Source: Mactra quadrangularis (taxonomy: Eukaryota; Mollusca; Bivalvia; Venerida; Mactridae). From it: a stretch of 64,000 nucleotides of DNA. Positions within the stretch are counted from its first letter, which is position 1; every line of letters starts with the position of its first letter. The DNA lies in the NCBI GenBank assembly GCA_025267735.1, contig CM046294.1, positions 7,598,001 through 7,662,000 of the forward strand, in the 5' to 3' direction. The notes under the pieces are model-generated. The model saw only the letters and a list, made by a program, of their open reading frames with translations. It was not told the DNA's origin and made no database searches. This document shows positions 13,601-24,492 of the stretch, piece by piece. The translations under genes were made by a program, and so were the position numbers.

Positions 13601-16600
13601 AAGAAAATTAGGAAAATCAATGTCTTCACTATGGGAGGTAACTCAACCATTCAGTATGCTGGAAGATGTTGTGATATCTGGAGAACTTCATTATAAAAGC
13701 AAACTAACTTGGACTAGAAAAATTGTTGCTTTGACAATGGGACGATTAGTGTGTTATAAAATAGACAAAACTGATTCTAGACCTTCTTTTGTGATATTAC
13801 TAACTGGATACAAAGCCACCTCCCACAAAAGGGAAGGTAGGCGGAGCTTTGAAATACATCTTGATCATGAAAACTTTGAATCACATGTGTTCTTAGTGGA
13901 GTTTAAAGAATGGGCGGAAACATGGTGTGAGGTGAGTTAGTGTTTTGAATTTCTGCTTTGATATGAAATATATCAGCTATGCCCCTTGTTAAGCAATATT
14001 ATACACCAATGTTTTTATAGTAGTATAAAGTTACGTAGTCAATAAAAAATCAATCCCTTGATTATACAGTCTTATAAGTTACTTGACAGATTTTTATTAC
14101 TGCTAAATTTCTTATCTGTTATATTTTCATTTGTTGCTTCTATGTTTTAATTTTACTAATACATTTGTATTTTTTTACTGCTACATTTATAATTTCAACT
14201 GCTGTATGATATATTTGTACTGCTTTATACATTTATATTTTTACTGCTACATTTGTATTTTACTACTACATTTGTATTTTACTGCTATATTTGTATTTTA
14301 CTGCTACATTTTGTATTTTCATTTCTACATTTACAATTTTCACTGCTACATTTATTATTTGCATTGCTACATTTATTATTTTTACTACTACATGTGTCAG
14401 TTTGTACACTACAATAATGTTGTATGTATATATTTCTAGCATATAAATGCAGCATCTAAAGGAACAAGAGCTTCAAGACCTAATGTACATTTAGCTAGAG
14501 GATCGTTGATGGCAAATCAAGATTGTACTTATCAAATTATTAATGTAAGTACTATTGAATATCAATTAAAATATGTTGTGTTTAAATATGAGGATATTTC
14601 TGTAAAGATAAAATTGGTTTCATTCTATCAATTCTGCATTCAAATTACGCATCATTATTGGGTGCATGTTGACCTATTTACAACCATGACAGAGGTGAAA
14701 CCAAGAAATGGTTTTTAACAAGTCATACAAAATAGCCATTGGTAGGTAAGATATTCTTATATTAGGAGATTATCAGCCTTTGTAAGGGGGTATGGATAAG
14801 ACATGTTGTGTATATGTTAGTGTCAGCATACAGCCATACACAGCTCTTAAAGCAATTACTTAATGTAACAATGGCTATGGCTTAAACTATGATAACTATG
14901 TGAAATATCTATTTTCTATTAATCAATTTCAGGCAAATAGTCAATTATCTAATTCGAGCACATCACTTGTTAGTTATGATGGCTTGGACGGCGATTCAGC
15001 CAAAGTTAAGAAAAGAGGTAAGCAGCCATTATACTTCTTCTTTGCTAATGCCCAAACGGAGTTTATGTCAAAACCTAGATATGTGATAAAATATTCCTGG
15101 TAGTGTGAGGTGCCATTATAAATTGTGTTCAGATTTTTATCCAATTGTTCTACTATTGATTTGTTTAACGTTGTTCAATATATGGTAACTTGTCTTTTCT
15201 GAGAGGTACAGCAGTTTACCAAATTCAGAAACATATTGCAAATAAGTTATTTTTTGAAAATCCTTTATTTGTTACTATGGTCTAACCAAATGCCATGTTC
15301 ATTCATCGGCAGTAACAATGCTTCTGTTTCAGATTCAGGTTCCAAATCAGCCAAAATTGGAGCATTTGCTTTCAGAGCATCACAATTCTTTGAATCATTT
15401 AGTAAGAAGTCTTCAGTTAAAAGATCAAGTGCTACAACTCCTGATTCTACGTTACCAATGGAAACAAGACGTCAATCCTCTGGTTCCCAGTCTTCTAGCT
15501 GTGATATATTAGATCGCCTGGTACCATTAACACCTGATATCATAGAAGACACACCAAAGGTTCCAGTAGAAGTTAAAAAACATATCAAACATCAAGGTAT
15601 GGTTTCACTATGTTATAAAGTGATTGTAAGAAATCCTACTTTGATTTTAGAACCTAGAAACTATTAAAAGTCAGCAGAGCTCTGTGCTTCACTTCTTACC
15701 TAAAACGGGTGAAAATGGTACAACTTAGTACCTTTTGTGGTGGGAGACCTGTGAATGACACAGGGTCATCAATGCTACAATGCCATGCTAGGAAACACCT
15801 CCTGCTTTCACGATTGATATGGATTTTATATTGTTATTTTTCTAATAAGTATTTTGACGTTCTAATAATTAAGGTAGAGTAATAACATAATTATGAATCA
15901 TTAATCTGGTCAATATTATTCAACTTATTTGTCAATGACATTTATCAATTGTCAGTCTGGCTACCTCACTTGGATAAGCAGCTGACCCGCAGATCGTAGT
16001 TTTCAAGCCATGTCTTAAATACCAACAAAAATATCATCTTTCTATCACAATACCGAACTGAATATTTGTGTTTTTTTTACCACAGGTTTTCTAGATATCT
16101 ACAGTAGTTTTAACAAACGTAAATGGGGTAAGAGATGGTGTTTGATTCACGAGAATAACTTTGAATGTTATCGTACTCAACAAAGTGATGTCTGTGAACT
16201 GGAATTTCTATTAAAAAATTGTGTTCTACGTCGTGCAATAGAAGAAACCAAGAGTGAACTAGGATTAATGTTACTGGAGAATAACAGGGAGAAAATAACA
16301 ATAGAGGTGAGTGATTGAGGTACTTGAATTTTTATAATTATTTTTTATACTGGGTTTAACACCATGTCAACACAATGTAGGTTATTGTACGTTGAACAGC
16401 GCATCTAACCAAACTTTCTTCGACCCTTTTCTATAACCACAAACCTACAACTTCTCCATATACATTACTTGTGAAGGAAAATTGACATAACTGTCAAATT
16501 TTCATGGAAGGATATAACTGCCACAGATGGGATTTCGAACCAGTACCCCTTTCGGAACACCAGACACTAGATTTAAACTCCTAAAAACACTTTCCTTCTC

Positions 16601-19600
16601 TAAACTTTAGAATCAACCTGACTGAAACAAATCAAAATGCATGTTGTATGTGGTAAATCACATTGATATATATTCCAAAGCTTTCTGAAGAAGAAACAAT
16701 TGGTGATTTTGTTTATTTTCAGCCAATAAGCTGGAATGAGCTTGGTTCCTGGCTTAGAATATTAATGAAAGAAACCAGTACATCAGTAACACCAGAAGGA
16801 TTAGAAGGTTACATGGATGATACACATCCTTATCATGAAGCTGTGGAAATAACAAGATTAAAAGATAATGTGCCAAAACAACTTTCTGTGAGTATTTATA
16901 AGTATATTTTGTATAGTTCTGTAATATTTTGGATCATATTTTGTAGTACTCCTTACTTTTCGGTGTGCCATAACAACATTATATAAGCATTTGTGCATTT
17001 TGTATATTTTTATATCAATGTGGTCCACTTTTGTGGTGCCTTACTCCATATTTGTCATTTCTATAAAAAAAATGAGACGGTCAGTTGAGCTACAAACTGT
17101 CAATATAAATAATTATAACGCTATACGTAAGTCTTAAACCAGTTATGAGTTACCTTTGTATGTAATTGACAATTGTTCTATTAGAGTTTTGTGAGGAATC
17201 ATATAGTGTGTGTAGAATTATGTTGTATGATAAACTGTTGGATCTTCTGAAAATACTCTTTAAGTCTTGTTCTTGAGGACGTTATCTGTCCAAGTAACAT
17301 ATCATTTCGTGTATTTTCATTTTAATCACATAAAAATGAAATTTCCATTATGTTTTCAGTTGAACACAAATTTAAATTCCAAAGGTGGAATGTCAGATAG
17401 TTGTTCAGAGAGCAGAACAAGTGAAGGAAGTCGAGACAGTGGGATTGGCTCTTCAGGTTTCTCAGATGATGTGTTCAACTACCAAGATCGTAAATCAGTG
17501 TCACCACAAACTCATGTCTGCTATACAGACTCAAGTCTTCCAAGAGTCAGTGTTTGTAGTACCGGTGCTATATATACTCAAGTTAGAAAAACCAGCATGA
17601 CTGGTTCTAAATCTAAAACTGATAAATCACACCAGGCTGTTGACCAGTCCACAGGAAGTGATAATACGACCATAGATATGGGTAATGAAAAACAATTATT
17701 CGATTTTGAAAACCCACGTTTGGAAAGAGAGGAGAGCTTGGTTGATGAAATTATGCTGCATTTTAACACTAGGCTCAGTAATTCAACTAGTCCATCTCTT
17801 GAAAATGAATGTGTGGAATCTACTGAAACAAATATGAAAAGACATTCGTATGAATTTCTTCCGACTGACAATCCTTTAAGTCCTATCAAATCTGAAGACA
17901 ATACAATTACAGACTCAGACTCTGTGTTTCTGTGCTCAAGTTTTACTGAAACTGCTTCCAATAACCAAACAAATATACCTGTGGATGCGACAGTCACTGT
18001 TTATAAACACCGCTCTATGACTGATGATGTAGTTAAAACAAAGCAATCGAATGCTAGCAATAAACCTGTAGCTACAGTTAAGAGGCACCAATCACTTGTT
18101 TCCAGACCTGATGTAAATGTTGGTGAAACTTTAATGGAACTTAGAACAAGACTTGTGCAACTGAAAAAAGATAGGTTAGTTTTAAAGTTTTTATTTTGTT
18201 TGGTTTATTTGTAAAAAAATATCTACGTAAGATAAGACCTTAATGCTCCTAAGGTACGATATCCGAAAGTAGATCTTTATGAATATTAATAGTAATTACT
18301 GCACCTGTCCACGCAGATGATATTCTAGCCTAGTTACTGACAACTGAAAAATAGTTCAAAGTTTGAACTAACATAACTCTCACCGATTGTATTGTACCTC
18401 AACTCTCAAAAACGTATTATATGATGTGTTTACTACCTATTCAAGGTTTTTCAAGTTGAAAAAAAGAAAATATTCAAGTCCTGTAAAGTAACTTACGTAT
18501 AATTGAAAAACTCGGTGCTTCATTGCTTTAATTTGTTAAGGTTCTGTTTTGATCTTTAATTATTTTACTGTCCTTGTAATGTTCGGTACTGATATTTTGC
18601 GGTAGTCTGATTGTGAGACAGACTAAAACAGTGTTGTATCATGATGATGTCAAGTTTGCTTATGAATGTCTTCGTTTTGTAGACACTTGTCCCACGTAGA
18701 CATTTGTCCCGATTTACTGTTTAGCAAACACAACAATTTGTGCTAAGTTATATTGGTTTTATTTTTCAGAATCAGTATTAGAGACAGGAAACAACAAACT
18801 GTCTCGGAAACTGATAAAGACTTCCTTGAGGCAGAATATGAGAGACTAAATCGTGAATGTAAAAAGGTTACTGATGAAATATGTGTTCTTGAACTTGATC
18901 CAAATAATCCAGAAAAATCGCCTGATACTGAGAGTTCAAGTGATCCTGATAAGCTGTCTGTTGATTGCACACAACCATTATGTAAGATAGATAATGATCT
19001 CAATCAAAACCAAAATAGTGTAAACAATATTAATGAAAGATTTAAAAATGAAACAGTTGATCAAACAGTACCTACTCATGTACAAAGTGACAAAGCAGGA
19101 GATGATGATGCAGTGGCTAATGATAATAATGATAAACAATCAAAGGGCGAAACTAATGGCAATACAGGTAAGCATAACAATAATGTGAAAGATATTAATG
19201 ATGATAAAAACTCTGTTAAAAATGATTTTATTCTGTCAGACTTTCATAACAAAATGCACTCTTTGTATGAAGATAACTTGAAATGTGACGCAAAGGAAAC
19301 AGACTGTGATTGTGATTCAAATGGTTTTGTCAATATTGGACAAGATTCATCAGCTGACTCTAGTACTGAAACAAAATTAAACACAAATGATGAATGTGGT
19401 GACATTAATGGATCAAATGTTGTTGAAATTCATGAAAAGGTAGACAATGATACACAGACAGATAAAATAAGTTCAGATACTCAAACTTGCAAACAGACAG
19501 TAAAAGAAGAATCAATGGTATGTGATATGACTGGAGAAAGTAACAATACTGACCCAAATAGTGAACATACAGATGAAAATGACCACATTAAAGATCAAGT

Positions 19601-19751
19601 GACTGATGATGATGTACAAAGTGAACAAATAAATGATAACAAAATTGCTTCTGATAATGGAAATCACGACTGTGTTACAAATGAAGGATTTTCAGAGAAA
19701 GACACAATTAACGGTAATCAGGATGATGCTAGTCTTGATGAAATGAAATAA
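3105..19751 (+). CDS. AFAP1-family actin filament-associated protein (5' partial)
   Basis: Thirteen exons join in frame: 3105-3250, 7941-7984, 10765-10925, 11332-11544, 12885-12972, 13571-13931, 14440-14544, 14933-15017, 15333-15596, 16086-16306, 16723-16887, 17360-18174 and 18770-19751 (stop TAA). All introns are GT-AG, and together they give 1215 codons; the 5' end is missing. Order of parts (numbered from the first visible residue): Tyr motif MYEIP near 78-82; proline-rich TPVPPPLPPRGER (118-130); acidic YYDGASCESLDE; PH1 about 245-345; Ser-rich linker; PH2 about 489-590 ending NELGSWLRILMKET; Ser/Thr-rich region; coiled coil around 870-925; acidic tail. The order and the PH2 and coiled-coil motifs match vertebrate AFAP1/AFAP1L1/AFAP1L2, which cross-link F-actin and bind Src through SH3/SH2 ligands. 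The family call is strong; which paralogue is unclear. No neighbour suggests co-regulation. Confidence 0.92.
3305..3393. repeat. Dispersed duplicate, copy 2 of 2
   Basis: Matches 1147-1231 in the same orientation with a few substitutions. It lies just inside the intron after the 3105-3250 exon. Confidence 0.65.
4292..4560 (+). repeat. SINE-B copy (tRNA-derived)
   Basis: The tRNA-like head is 'agctagctcagttggtagca' (A-box-like), with a decayed B box at 'ggttatgggttatattt'. The body includes 'gcatactagctcacagtttgg' and 'tgccta'. Relatives lie at 1, 42745, 60648 and 55800 (inverted). It is a degenerate SINE, not a tRNA gene. Confidence 0.7.
6973..7559. mobile_element. Foldback element with ~120-146 bp inverted arms
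   Basis: The left arm (6973-7118, 'atatgtaacatagagcattt' to 'gataattaagttc') is the reverse complement of the right arm (7439-7559), apart from a ~25-bp deletion in the right arm. The 320-bp centre is AT-rich and non-coding. The architecture is that of a MITE or foldback transposon. Confidence 0.8.
8033..8255 (+). repeat. SINE with well-preserved tRNA promoter boxes
   Basis: The head 'tggcatagtggttagcatg' (A box) and 'ggttcgagccc' (B box) form an almost intact internal Pol III promoter. The body carries 'gtccaggaaacctatagg' and 'tatgacctaaatatgtgttg', like the SINE-A tails at 39382 and 44922, and it ends in an A run. No tRNA acceptor stem closes, so it is not a tRNA gene. Confidence 0.75.
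9388..9497. repeat. 39-40 bp tandem repeat, ~2.8 copies
   Basis: The unit 'tttaactcaattttgcacta' plus a 'cctaaagtatc' half recurs at about 9391, 9430 and 9470 with a few changes. Confidence 0.75.
9902..10182 (+). repeat. SINE-A copy
   Basis: The head 'tgtagcccaattggtagtgc' and B-box-like 'ggttcaggtccc' lead to the family body ('gtcaattttcctccatta', 'ggtaggtgagtactggtta', 'agctaggttaggtg') and an AATAAATAAA tail. Compare 39382-39675. Confidence 0.8.
10538..10603. repeat. (GAT)22 microsatellite
   Basis: About 22 uninterrupted GAT units are followed by degenerate GAT/AAT triplets. Purity implies recent expansion and probable polymorphism. Intronic. Confidence 0.95.
10998..11140 (+). repeat. 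SINE-C fragment, + orientation
   Basis: It contains 'tccttggttcaaaccacact' (B-box region), 'ttagcaagaaatttacctgc' duplicated once, and 'agttccactctaccc'. This is the reverse orientation of the copies at 32880, 40495, 41364, 43860 and 53790. Confidence 0.6.
11332..11544 (+). other. Proline-rich (SH3-ligand) exon of the AFAP1-like gene
   Basis: It encodes TPVPPPLPPRGER followed by a Ser/Arg-rich stretch ending HERSAEDLLNH. PxPPPLPPR fits SH3-binding consensus patterns. In AFAP1 a proline-rich segment in this position, before PH1, binds Src-family SH3 domains, so the role is inferred from the family. The exon enters in phase 1 and leaves in phase 1. Confidence 0.8.
11605..12096. mobile_element. 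Element with GGCGGATCCAGG terminal inverted repeats
   Basis: The left end 'ataggcggatccagg' and right end 'cctggatccgcctat' are perfect inverted repeats around ~490 bp that include C runs and two near-identical 'ttttacgccccctctaac' units. A relative with the same termini is at 29886-30150. Non-autonomous; superfamily not assigned. Confidence 0.75.
12221..12330 (-). repeat. SINE-A fragment, inverted
   Basis: It contains 'aaatttccatgg', 'gataactgacacaggtggg'-like sequence and 'gattcaaacccgtaccccc', the reverse complement of the SINE-A head and body junction. The B box reads on the - strand. Confidence 0.6.
13571..14544 (+). other. PH domain 1 of the AFAP1-like protein (two exons)
   Basis: Exon 13571-13931 carries GELHYKSKLTWTRKIVALT, then MGRLVCYKIDKTDSRP, and ends KEWAETWCE. 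Exon 14440-14544 continues HINAAS. The beta-strand pattern and the C-terminal helix with its tryptophan match AFAP1 PH1 (family known: LLRKKRFGQWTKLLCV, then LLCYK). PH1 of AFAP1 contacts PKC-alpha and lipids in vertebrates; that role is only inferred here. Confidence 0.88.
14105..14400. repeat. ~20-bp minisatellite, about 14 degenerate copies
   Basis: The unit 'ttactgctacatttgtattt' is repeated with substitutions through the intron between the two PH1 exons, and it stops about 40 bp before the 14440 acceptor. It yields a spurious Tyr/Phe-rich frame. Confidence 0.9.
16086..16887 (+). other. PH domain 2 of the AFAP1-like protein (two exons)
   Basis: Exon 16086-16306 encodes GFLDIYSSFNKRKWGKRWCL and the following strands. 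Exon 16723-16887 encodes NELGSWLRILMKETSTSVTP, then EGLEGYMDD. It aligns to the AFAP1 second PH (CGYLNVLSNSRWRERWCRV; GRWIGILLAETGSSTDPEAL), including the invariant tryptophan. This is the strongest single piece of family evidence. Confidence 0.92.
16340..16568 (-). repeat. SINE-A copy, inverted
   Basis: It starts at 'gggtttaacaccatgtcaac' (tail) and runs through 'aggaaaattgacataactgt' to 'gggatttcgaaccagtaccc' (B box in reverse). Confidence 0.7.
17360..18174 (+). other. Large Ser/Thr-rich exon with DSGIGS motif
   Basis: This 815-nt exon encodes about 271 mainly disordered residues, rich in Ser, Thr, Asp and Asn. Residues 643-648 read DSGIGS, flanked by Ser/Glu. It ends GETLMELRTRLVQLKKDR, matching the start of the AFAP1 coiled coil (LRNRLAQLRKERKDLR). 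It splices in phase 2 to the last exon. Confidence 0.85.
18770..19751 (+). other. Last exon: coiled coil end and long acidic Asn/Asp-rich tail
   Basis: The first ~45 residues (ISIRDRKQQ, then EAEYERLNRECKKVTDEICV) complete the AFAP1-type coiled coil. The following ~280 residues are low-complexity Asp/Asn/Glu/Lys/Thr with no domain. In the vertebrate AFAP1 sequence I know, the protein ends within roughly 100-150 residues of the coiled coil, so this tail is an extension. Confidence 0.85.
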
Positions 19752-19866
19752 ATTGATTAAGAGAGATGTGTAAAATCAGAAAAATGAAAATGAGTGTTGA
19801 TGCTTGTGAAAATGAATGTGTATCAACTATTGAATCAAATAACGTAGTTGGAACGTAGTTTTAATC

Positions 19867-19872
19867 AATAAA
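19867..19872 (+). terminator. Poly(A) signal of the AFAP1-like gene
   Basis: A canonical AATAAA lies 116 nt after the stop codon. The 3' UTR from 19752 to about 19890 is therefore short. Further AATAAA-like sequences follow at 20060-20080. Confidence 0.6.
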
Positions 19873-21566
19873 GAAATATCTGATGTTTTAATTTGAATTT
19901 CTTTGTGGGTTTTACTACATGTATTTCAATGTGATCCGCATGATTAATTGATTTTAAATCTAACTCAAGTGCCTTGTGCCTTATTTCTTATTACAAATGC
20001 ACAATCAACTTTTATAAAATTTAAGTAGAATAATATTTTTATAAATTGATTTTATTACATAGATAAATAAATGCATTCGTATTCTGATTGTGAAGAATTT
20101 TTTTTCTTTGTCACACATACTTCCATACTTAATGACTTGTTGCTTTTGTTAGTTTACTCTTACTTAATACTCAAACATTTACATTTTAATGCCTCTGCTA
20201 TTTAATTATTTATTAATATTTTTAATATCGCACTTGTGAATTCAATATGATAGTAATTGTTTGCATGCAAATCAATTAGAGGATTTTCAGTCAAAACAAT
20301 TCAGACATAAAGTAAAGATTTTTGTGATCATACTTAAATGCAAAGCCAGCTAAGCTTAACATTTGTTTTTGATTTCTCGAACTCGGTGCTTGTTGAAGTT
20401 TAACGACACACATTTCATTTGTAATTGATATTTCACATAACTGGAAAACTAGTACTGATTATACGAACTAAATTCTGATGCTCATACTTTGTTACAAATA
20501 AATCACATTCGAAAAGTCTTAAAAAAGTATTTTTTTATGAATTCCTTTCTTTTGTAGCTTAAGTTTCCTTTTGTCCGAACCTGTCCTTTTTTCGATTTGT
20601 GATCGGCTCCTTTACTGCTTTCATAATCTTTACAAATACAGTTTACTTCACTTTTTATAAATCTATTCTGTTTGAAAGAGACTCAATAATTATCATAATT
20701 TTATCTACCCAGTATGATCCTTGATTTTTTTCTACGTCAATGCTAAATTCTAACTATTTTGCAATCTGGAATCTTCGAAATTCCAATCAAATTTCACTGT
20801 CGCATTTTGGACATACATGTGTAGTTTTCGAACTCAAACACATAACAATTCAGAAACTTGTATAATCACATTGCCTCTGGTCCCACTGTACTGGAATGAT
20901 ATTATCTATTAGATATGTTTTCTCTGATGCCTGTTAGTTTTAAGTTTCAATGACTTTGTTATTATTATTCTTTTTATATATTCTTACTCATATATACACA
21001 TTTTACATGCTTGCTGTTGTTATTGTTTTAAACGTGCATTGTTTTGTTGTTATTATTTAGAAATACTGTGAGTTTTATCATGGATTATATATGTTTTATT
21101 TATCAAATAAATTTTTACAAGCTATTTTAAACAAAAATGTTTGTTTTTATTTCACTATTTCCAGCATCAGCTGTGTGAGGTTGATGCATCCAAGAACGTG
21201 GTTTCATAATTGCCACTATCTATTTAAGGCAGATACCCATTTTGCAGGTCTGTATTTATCTGTTGCGTTTCCTGACGTGTTTTCTTAACCACTGTTTTAC
21301 TTGATCTAAACAATCAAAAAAGAAACACGTCAAACGAAAGAGGATTGTTTCTGACACTAAGAGAAATACCTATTATGACTAAGTATCATTTACAGGTTTG
21401 CAATATGATTATGTTCCGTGTTTATTGTATAATGTATGTTCGTTCTTGAGGTTAATCTAACATGACACGTTTTGATGGCATAGTGCTAAAAAGGGGATAG
21501 GTCGTCATTACCTTATATAATGATAATATCTCTGGATACCAAATGACCTTGCTCATGCCACGCATT

Positions 21567-21970
21567 ATCGTCGGTTAGCCCACGATACATTATCCGCTTT
21601 GCTGCGTTTTGCACCGTGGGTCATTTGGTTAGGAAAATCTATTAATCATGAATAATTAATGAGCCTATTTCATTGGTTTCGCAAGGAAACCACTATAGAA
21701 AACTAGCCAATGAAATTACGTTTTATATCTAAGGTTTTGTTTACCATTCAAAATGGCGCCCTACATGAGTGATTTTTCTGAAGCGGGTGAAGAAAATCCC
21801 AGTATGACGTCATTGTTATTGAGGAATATTTAATTGTAACATGCGATTTCAATGGAAGACGACTGGTCTCCCCTGCCACATGCATACTCATGAAAAAGAG
21901 ATTTCACCAGTCAAATTGAACCAGGTACGTATGGGGTGTAACGAAAGAAAACACTGTGGTTGCCGACGAT
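21567..21970. mobile_element. CRE/CCAAT-bearing MITE, copy 1
   Basis: It is bounded by 'atcgtcggtta' and its inverted match 'gttgccgacgat'. About 404 bp, similar along its length to 29491-29867. It contains TGACGTCA at 21805-21812 and inverted ATTGG/CCAAT boxes at 21672 and 21707, the latter pair in a local palindrome. No coding capacity. Confidence 0.8.
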
Positions 21971-22734
21971 AGCCGCTGCCACGCATGAAGATCAACAATA
22001 ATAGTTAAATTTTAATAACTTTATTGTAATGATTCTTACACTTACACAACAACGATATATTTAACACACACATTTAAACTAATCAATTCATCATAAGCAG
22101 GGTCAATAGTCACGTGATCTACAACAAATACCGATGAGGTAAACACTAAACGATTACATGTTTTACACTGATTTCTATTTCTGGACAAAAATTGAATGAC
22201 ATTATGTAGTACAAAAATAAGTTCCATCTTTATTCCACGAAAGTTCCCAATGATTATTGACCCCGTGATTATTGATCTGCAGCTTCAAATCCTTTGCACA
22301 AAAATTCAATTGAAATCATGTCATTTACAAAAATAATAAGCGCAGAGGATTCGGAATAACTATATTACAATTTGCAGCTTAGCATGGGGAATTTTATCAT
22401 AAAAATGCAATACTTATTTTATTATTTGTAATTATTTAATGCTTCTTTTTTATTTTGGCTATGGGGAGAATTTTCTGACATACAAGATATTTTAACAATG
22501 TAAAGATCACGTGACTATACAACCTGATAATGTGGAAACGACAATTTTGGACATGCACCCAGACAAATGAAGATCACGATCACACATAGTCGCCATGGTA
22601 ATGAATAGTTCTCTACCACTTTCATGAATTGTATGTCAGCCATCAAATAAACTGATGGTCAAGATTGACATTCGTTGACCATAGTAACATGGGCAGCATA
22701 TTTTCAAATATCTTATAATAATTTAGCAGTACAA

Positions 22735-22800
22735 TATAGTGCAGTTTACGATAAAAATCTGTCGTAAGATCTTTGATAATATTAGCCCATGGTATTTATT
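22735..22800. repeat. Short hairpin repeat, copy 1
   Basis: The block 'gcagtttacgataaaaatc', then 'gtcgtaagatctttgataat', recurs at about 27868-27935. The 'tttacgac' and 'gtcgtaa' halves can pair. Confidence 0.6.
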
Positions 22801-23504
22801 TCACCTTGGTAAGTAAAGTTGCTAATAAACATGAATATTTTTATTGCATTATGAGCATAACTACATAACCAGTACATGTTACTGATAACACAGTGCAAAT
22901 AGATCTTGATAAGTTATCTCAAGTTGATTCAAAGGTATTTGTACATATCAACTCACTACAACAATAAGCTTTTGTTCACAGCATTCGTCAAGTACATTTT
23001 TAAAAAAAAACCATCAATAATAAAAATATCGTTTAATATTACATAATTATACAACCAATTACGAAAGCATGGAATTGACGTGGCACACAAGTTTGTCTAG
23101 ACTCCTGTAAGTTTAGGGAACAAGTTTGACAAAATAATATATACCAAGTCACCTCTATGCTTCATTACTCTATAGAAAAGACTACAATTAACAAATACAT
23201 TTACAAATATAAATACACTGAACATAGACAACATTTATTTTATGAGCTTTTGCTGTTTGTGACACCACATATAGATTTCTTTATTTCCTCCTAATTGGAG
23301 AGTCAAAGAAGGCAAAGAAAGCGAACAGAGTACATGCAATACAAGACATAATAGAAAACGATAGATAATTGAGAAAATCACCTTCTTTCCCGTACATTAT
23401 GGTATACCATAATTAACACCCAGGCTTAATGTTCATTTATCAATTATTTTACTGTATAATGTCAACTTTAGACACTATATATACTATAAGATACAACTAT
23501 TCAT

Positions 23505-23660
23505 AAAGTCTACACAGAAGTTCAGTTAACTAAGTCTACACAGAAGTTCAGTTAACTAAGTCTACACAGAAGTTCAGTTAACTAAGTCTACACAGAAGTT
23601 CAGTTAACTAAATCTACACAGAAGTTCAGTTAACTAAGTCTACACAGAAGTTCAGTTAAC
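23505..23660. repeat. 26-bp tandem repeat, 6 copies
   Basis: The unit 'agtctacacagaagttcagt' plus 'taacta' is repeated six times almost perfectly over 156 bp. Only the fifth junction has a visible change (aatc for agtc). Confidence 0.95.
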
Positions 23661-23864
23661 CAATTGTTTACAAAATTATCATCATGTATGACAATTAATG
23701 TCAGGCTTATGCATCGGATTTTAGGATTTTCAGATATCAGTTTAATAAAAGCAGAGTGTCCGAAAGCATTGAAGCATAGAAGCCATGTTCTACGAAAACA
23801 AGCCTCGAACATCAGATTTAAGTTATATGGCCGGGAAAATAACTAGCTTGCACGTAGTTCTATA

Positions 23865-23955
23865 CACATTATCCTTCCCAGTGGCTATCAAGATTCTCGA
23901 TACTAGTTAGGTCGAAAAACTTGATAACCACTGGGTCGGAGAATGTGCTATACAT
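23865..23955. repeat. ~90-bp palindromic repeat
   Basis: The arms 'cacattatccttcccagtgg' and 'ccactgggtcggagaatgtg' are inverted, with 'ctatcaag' and 'cttgata' also pairing inside. A distant relative may lie at 36345-36420 (shared 'tatcaagattctcg'). Confidence 0.65.
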
Positions 23956-24492
23956 TGCTGTACAGAGTCTGTCTATCCTTACGTTGTGAGAGGTATTTTT
24001 TTACAAAAGTGCCGAGAAGTTGCAAATGATCTGGTGGGTAAAATTTCCCATAACTAACCTTGAAATTAAGGAATTTTAATCTTCCACAAAGGATTCTTTT
24101 TCCTGTGCAGAAATACTATTAGAATCAAGAAATCTGAACTTTAATGATTTATGAAAAATGTCGATTGTTCTATCATGTTGTTTCAAATTTCACAGTCTAC
24201 TTTGCTTGCTCTTGAAAGTGAAAATATCGATGGCGTTTTTGTGTTACGATTTCCAACGATAATTGAGACCTAACACGTATATAATTTAACTTTTTTTTTC
24301 AAAAATTGATAGCTAAACAATAATTACGATTTTACAAACATTATTTACAAACAAATAGTAAGAATATTGGTCAGATAATACGAAGTTAAGGCCAACTATG
24401 CAGTTTAGTTCCAAACATTACTTTTTCTCGAATACAGACTTAACAAAGTAGTGCATTGAAGTATTTCAAGTTAGCATATCATTAAATATCAA

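Larger units (their letters stand above)
19891..24492. other. Convergent intergenic region
   Basis: It lies between the 3' end of the AFAP1-like gene (+) and the 3' end of the cysteine-rich gene (-). No exon was found. It holds a CRE-bearing element (21567), a short hairpin repeat (22735), a 26-bp tandem array (23505) and a palindrome (23865). The last part may include the 3' UTR of the - strand gene; no clear nearby poly(A) signal for it was seen. Confidence 0.7.

Noticed and set aside
14131..14439. Tyr/Phe/Cys-rich open frame
   Set aside because: It reads a 20-bp minisatellite inside an intron.
15311..15332. Alternative acceptor CGGCAG/TAAC upstream of the 15333 exon
   Set aside because: It would add 20 nt and shift the frame. 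TTTCAG at 15331-15332 joins in frame with the serine-rich linker.
17578..17997. 139-codon - strand frame
   Set aside because: It is the antisense shadow of the large AFAP1-like exon.
23505..23660. CRISPR-like array
   Set aside because: The units are directly adjacent with no spacers, and the genome is eukaryotic.
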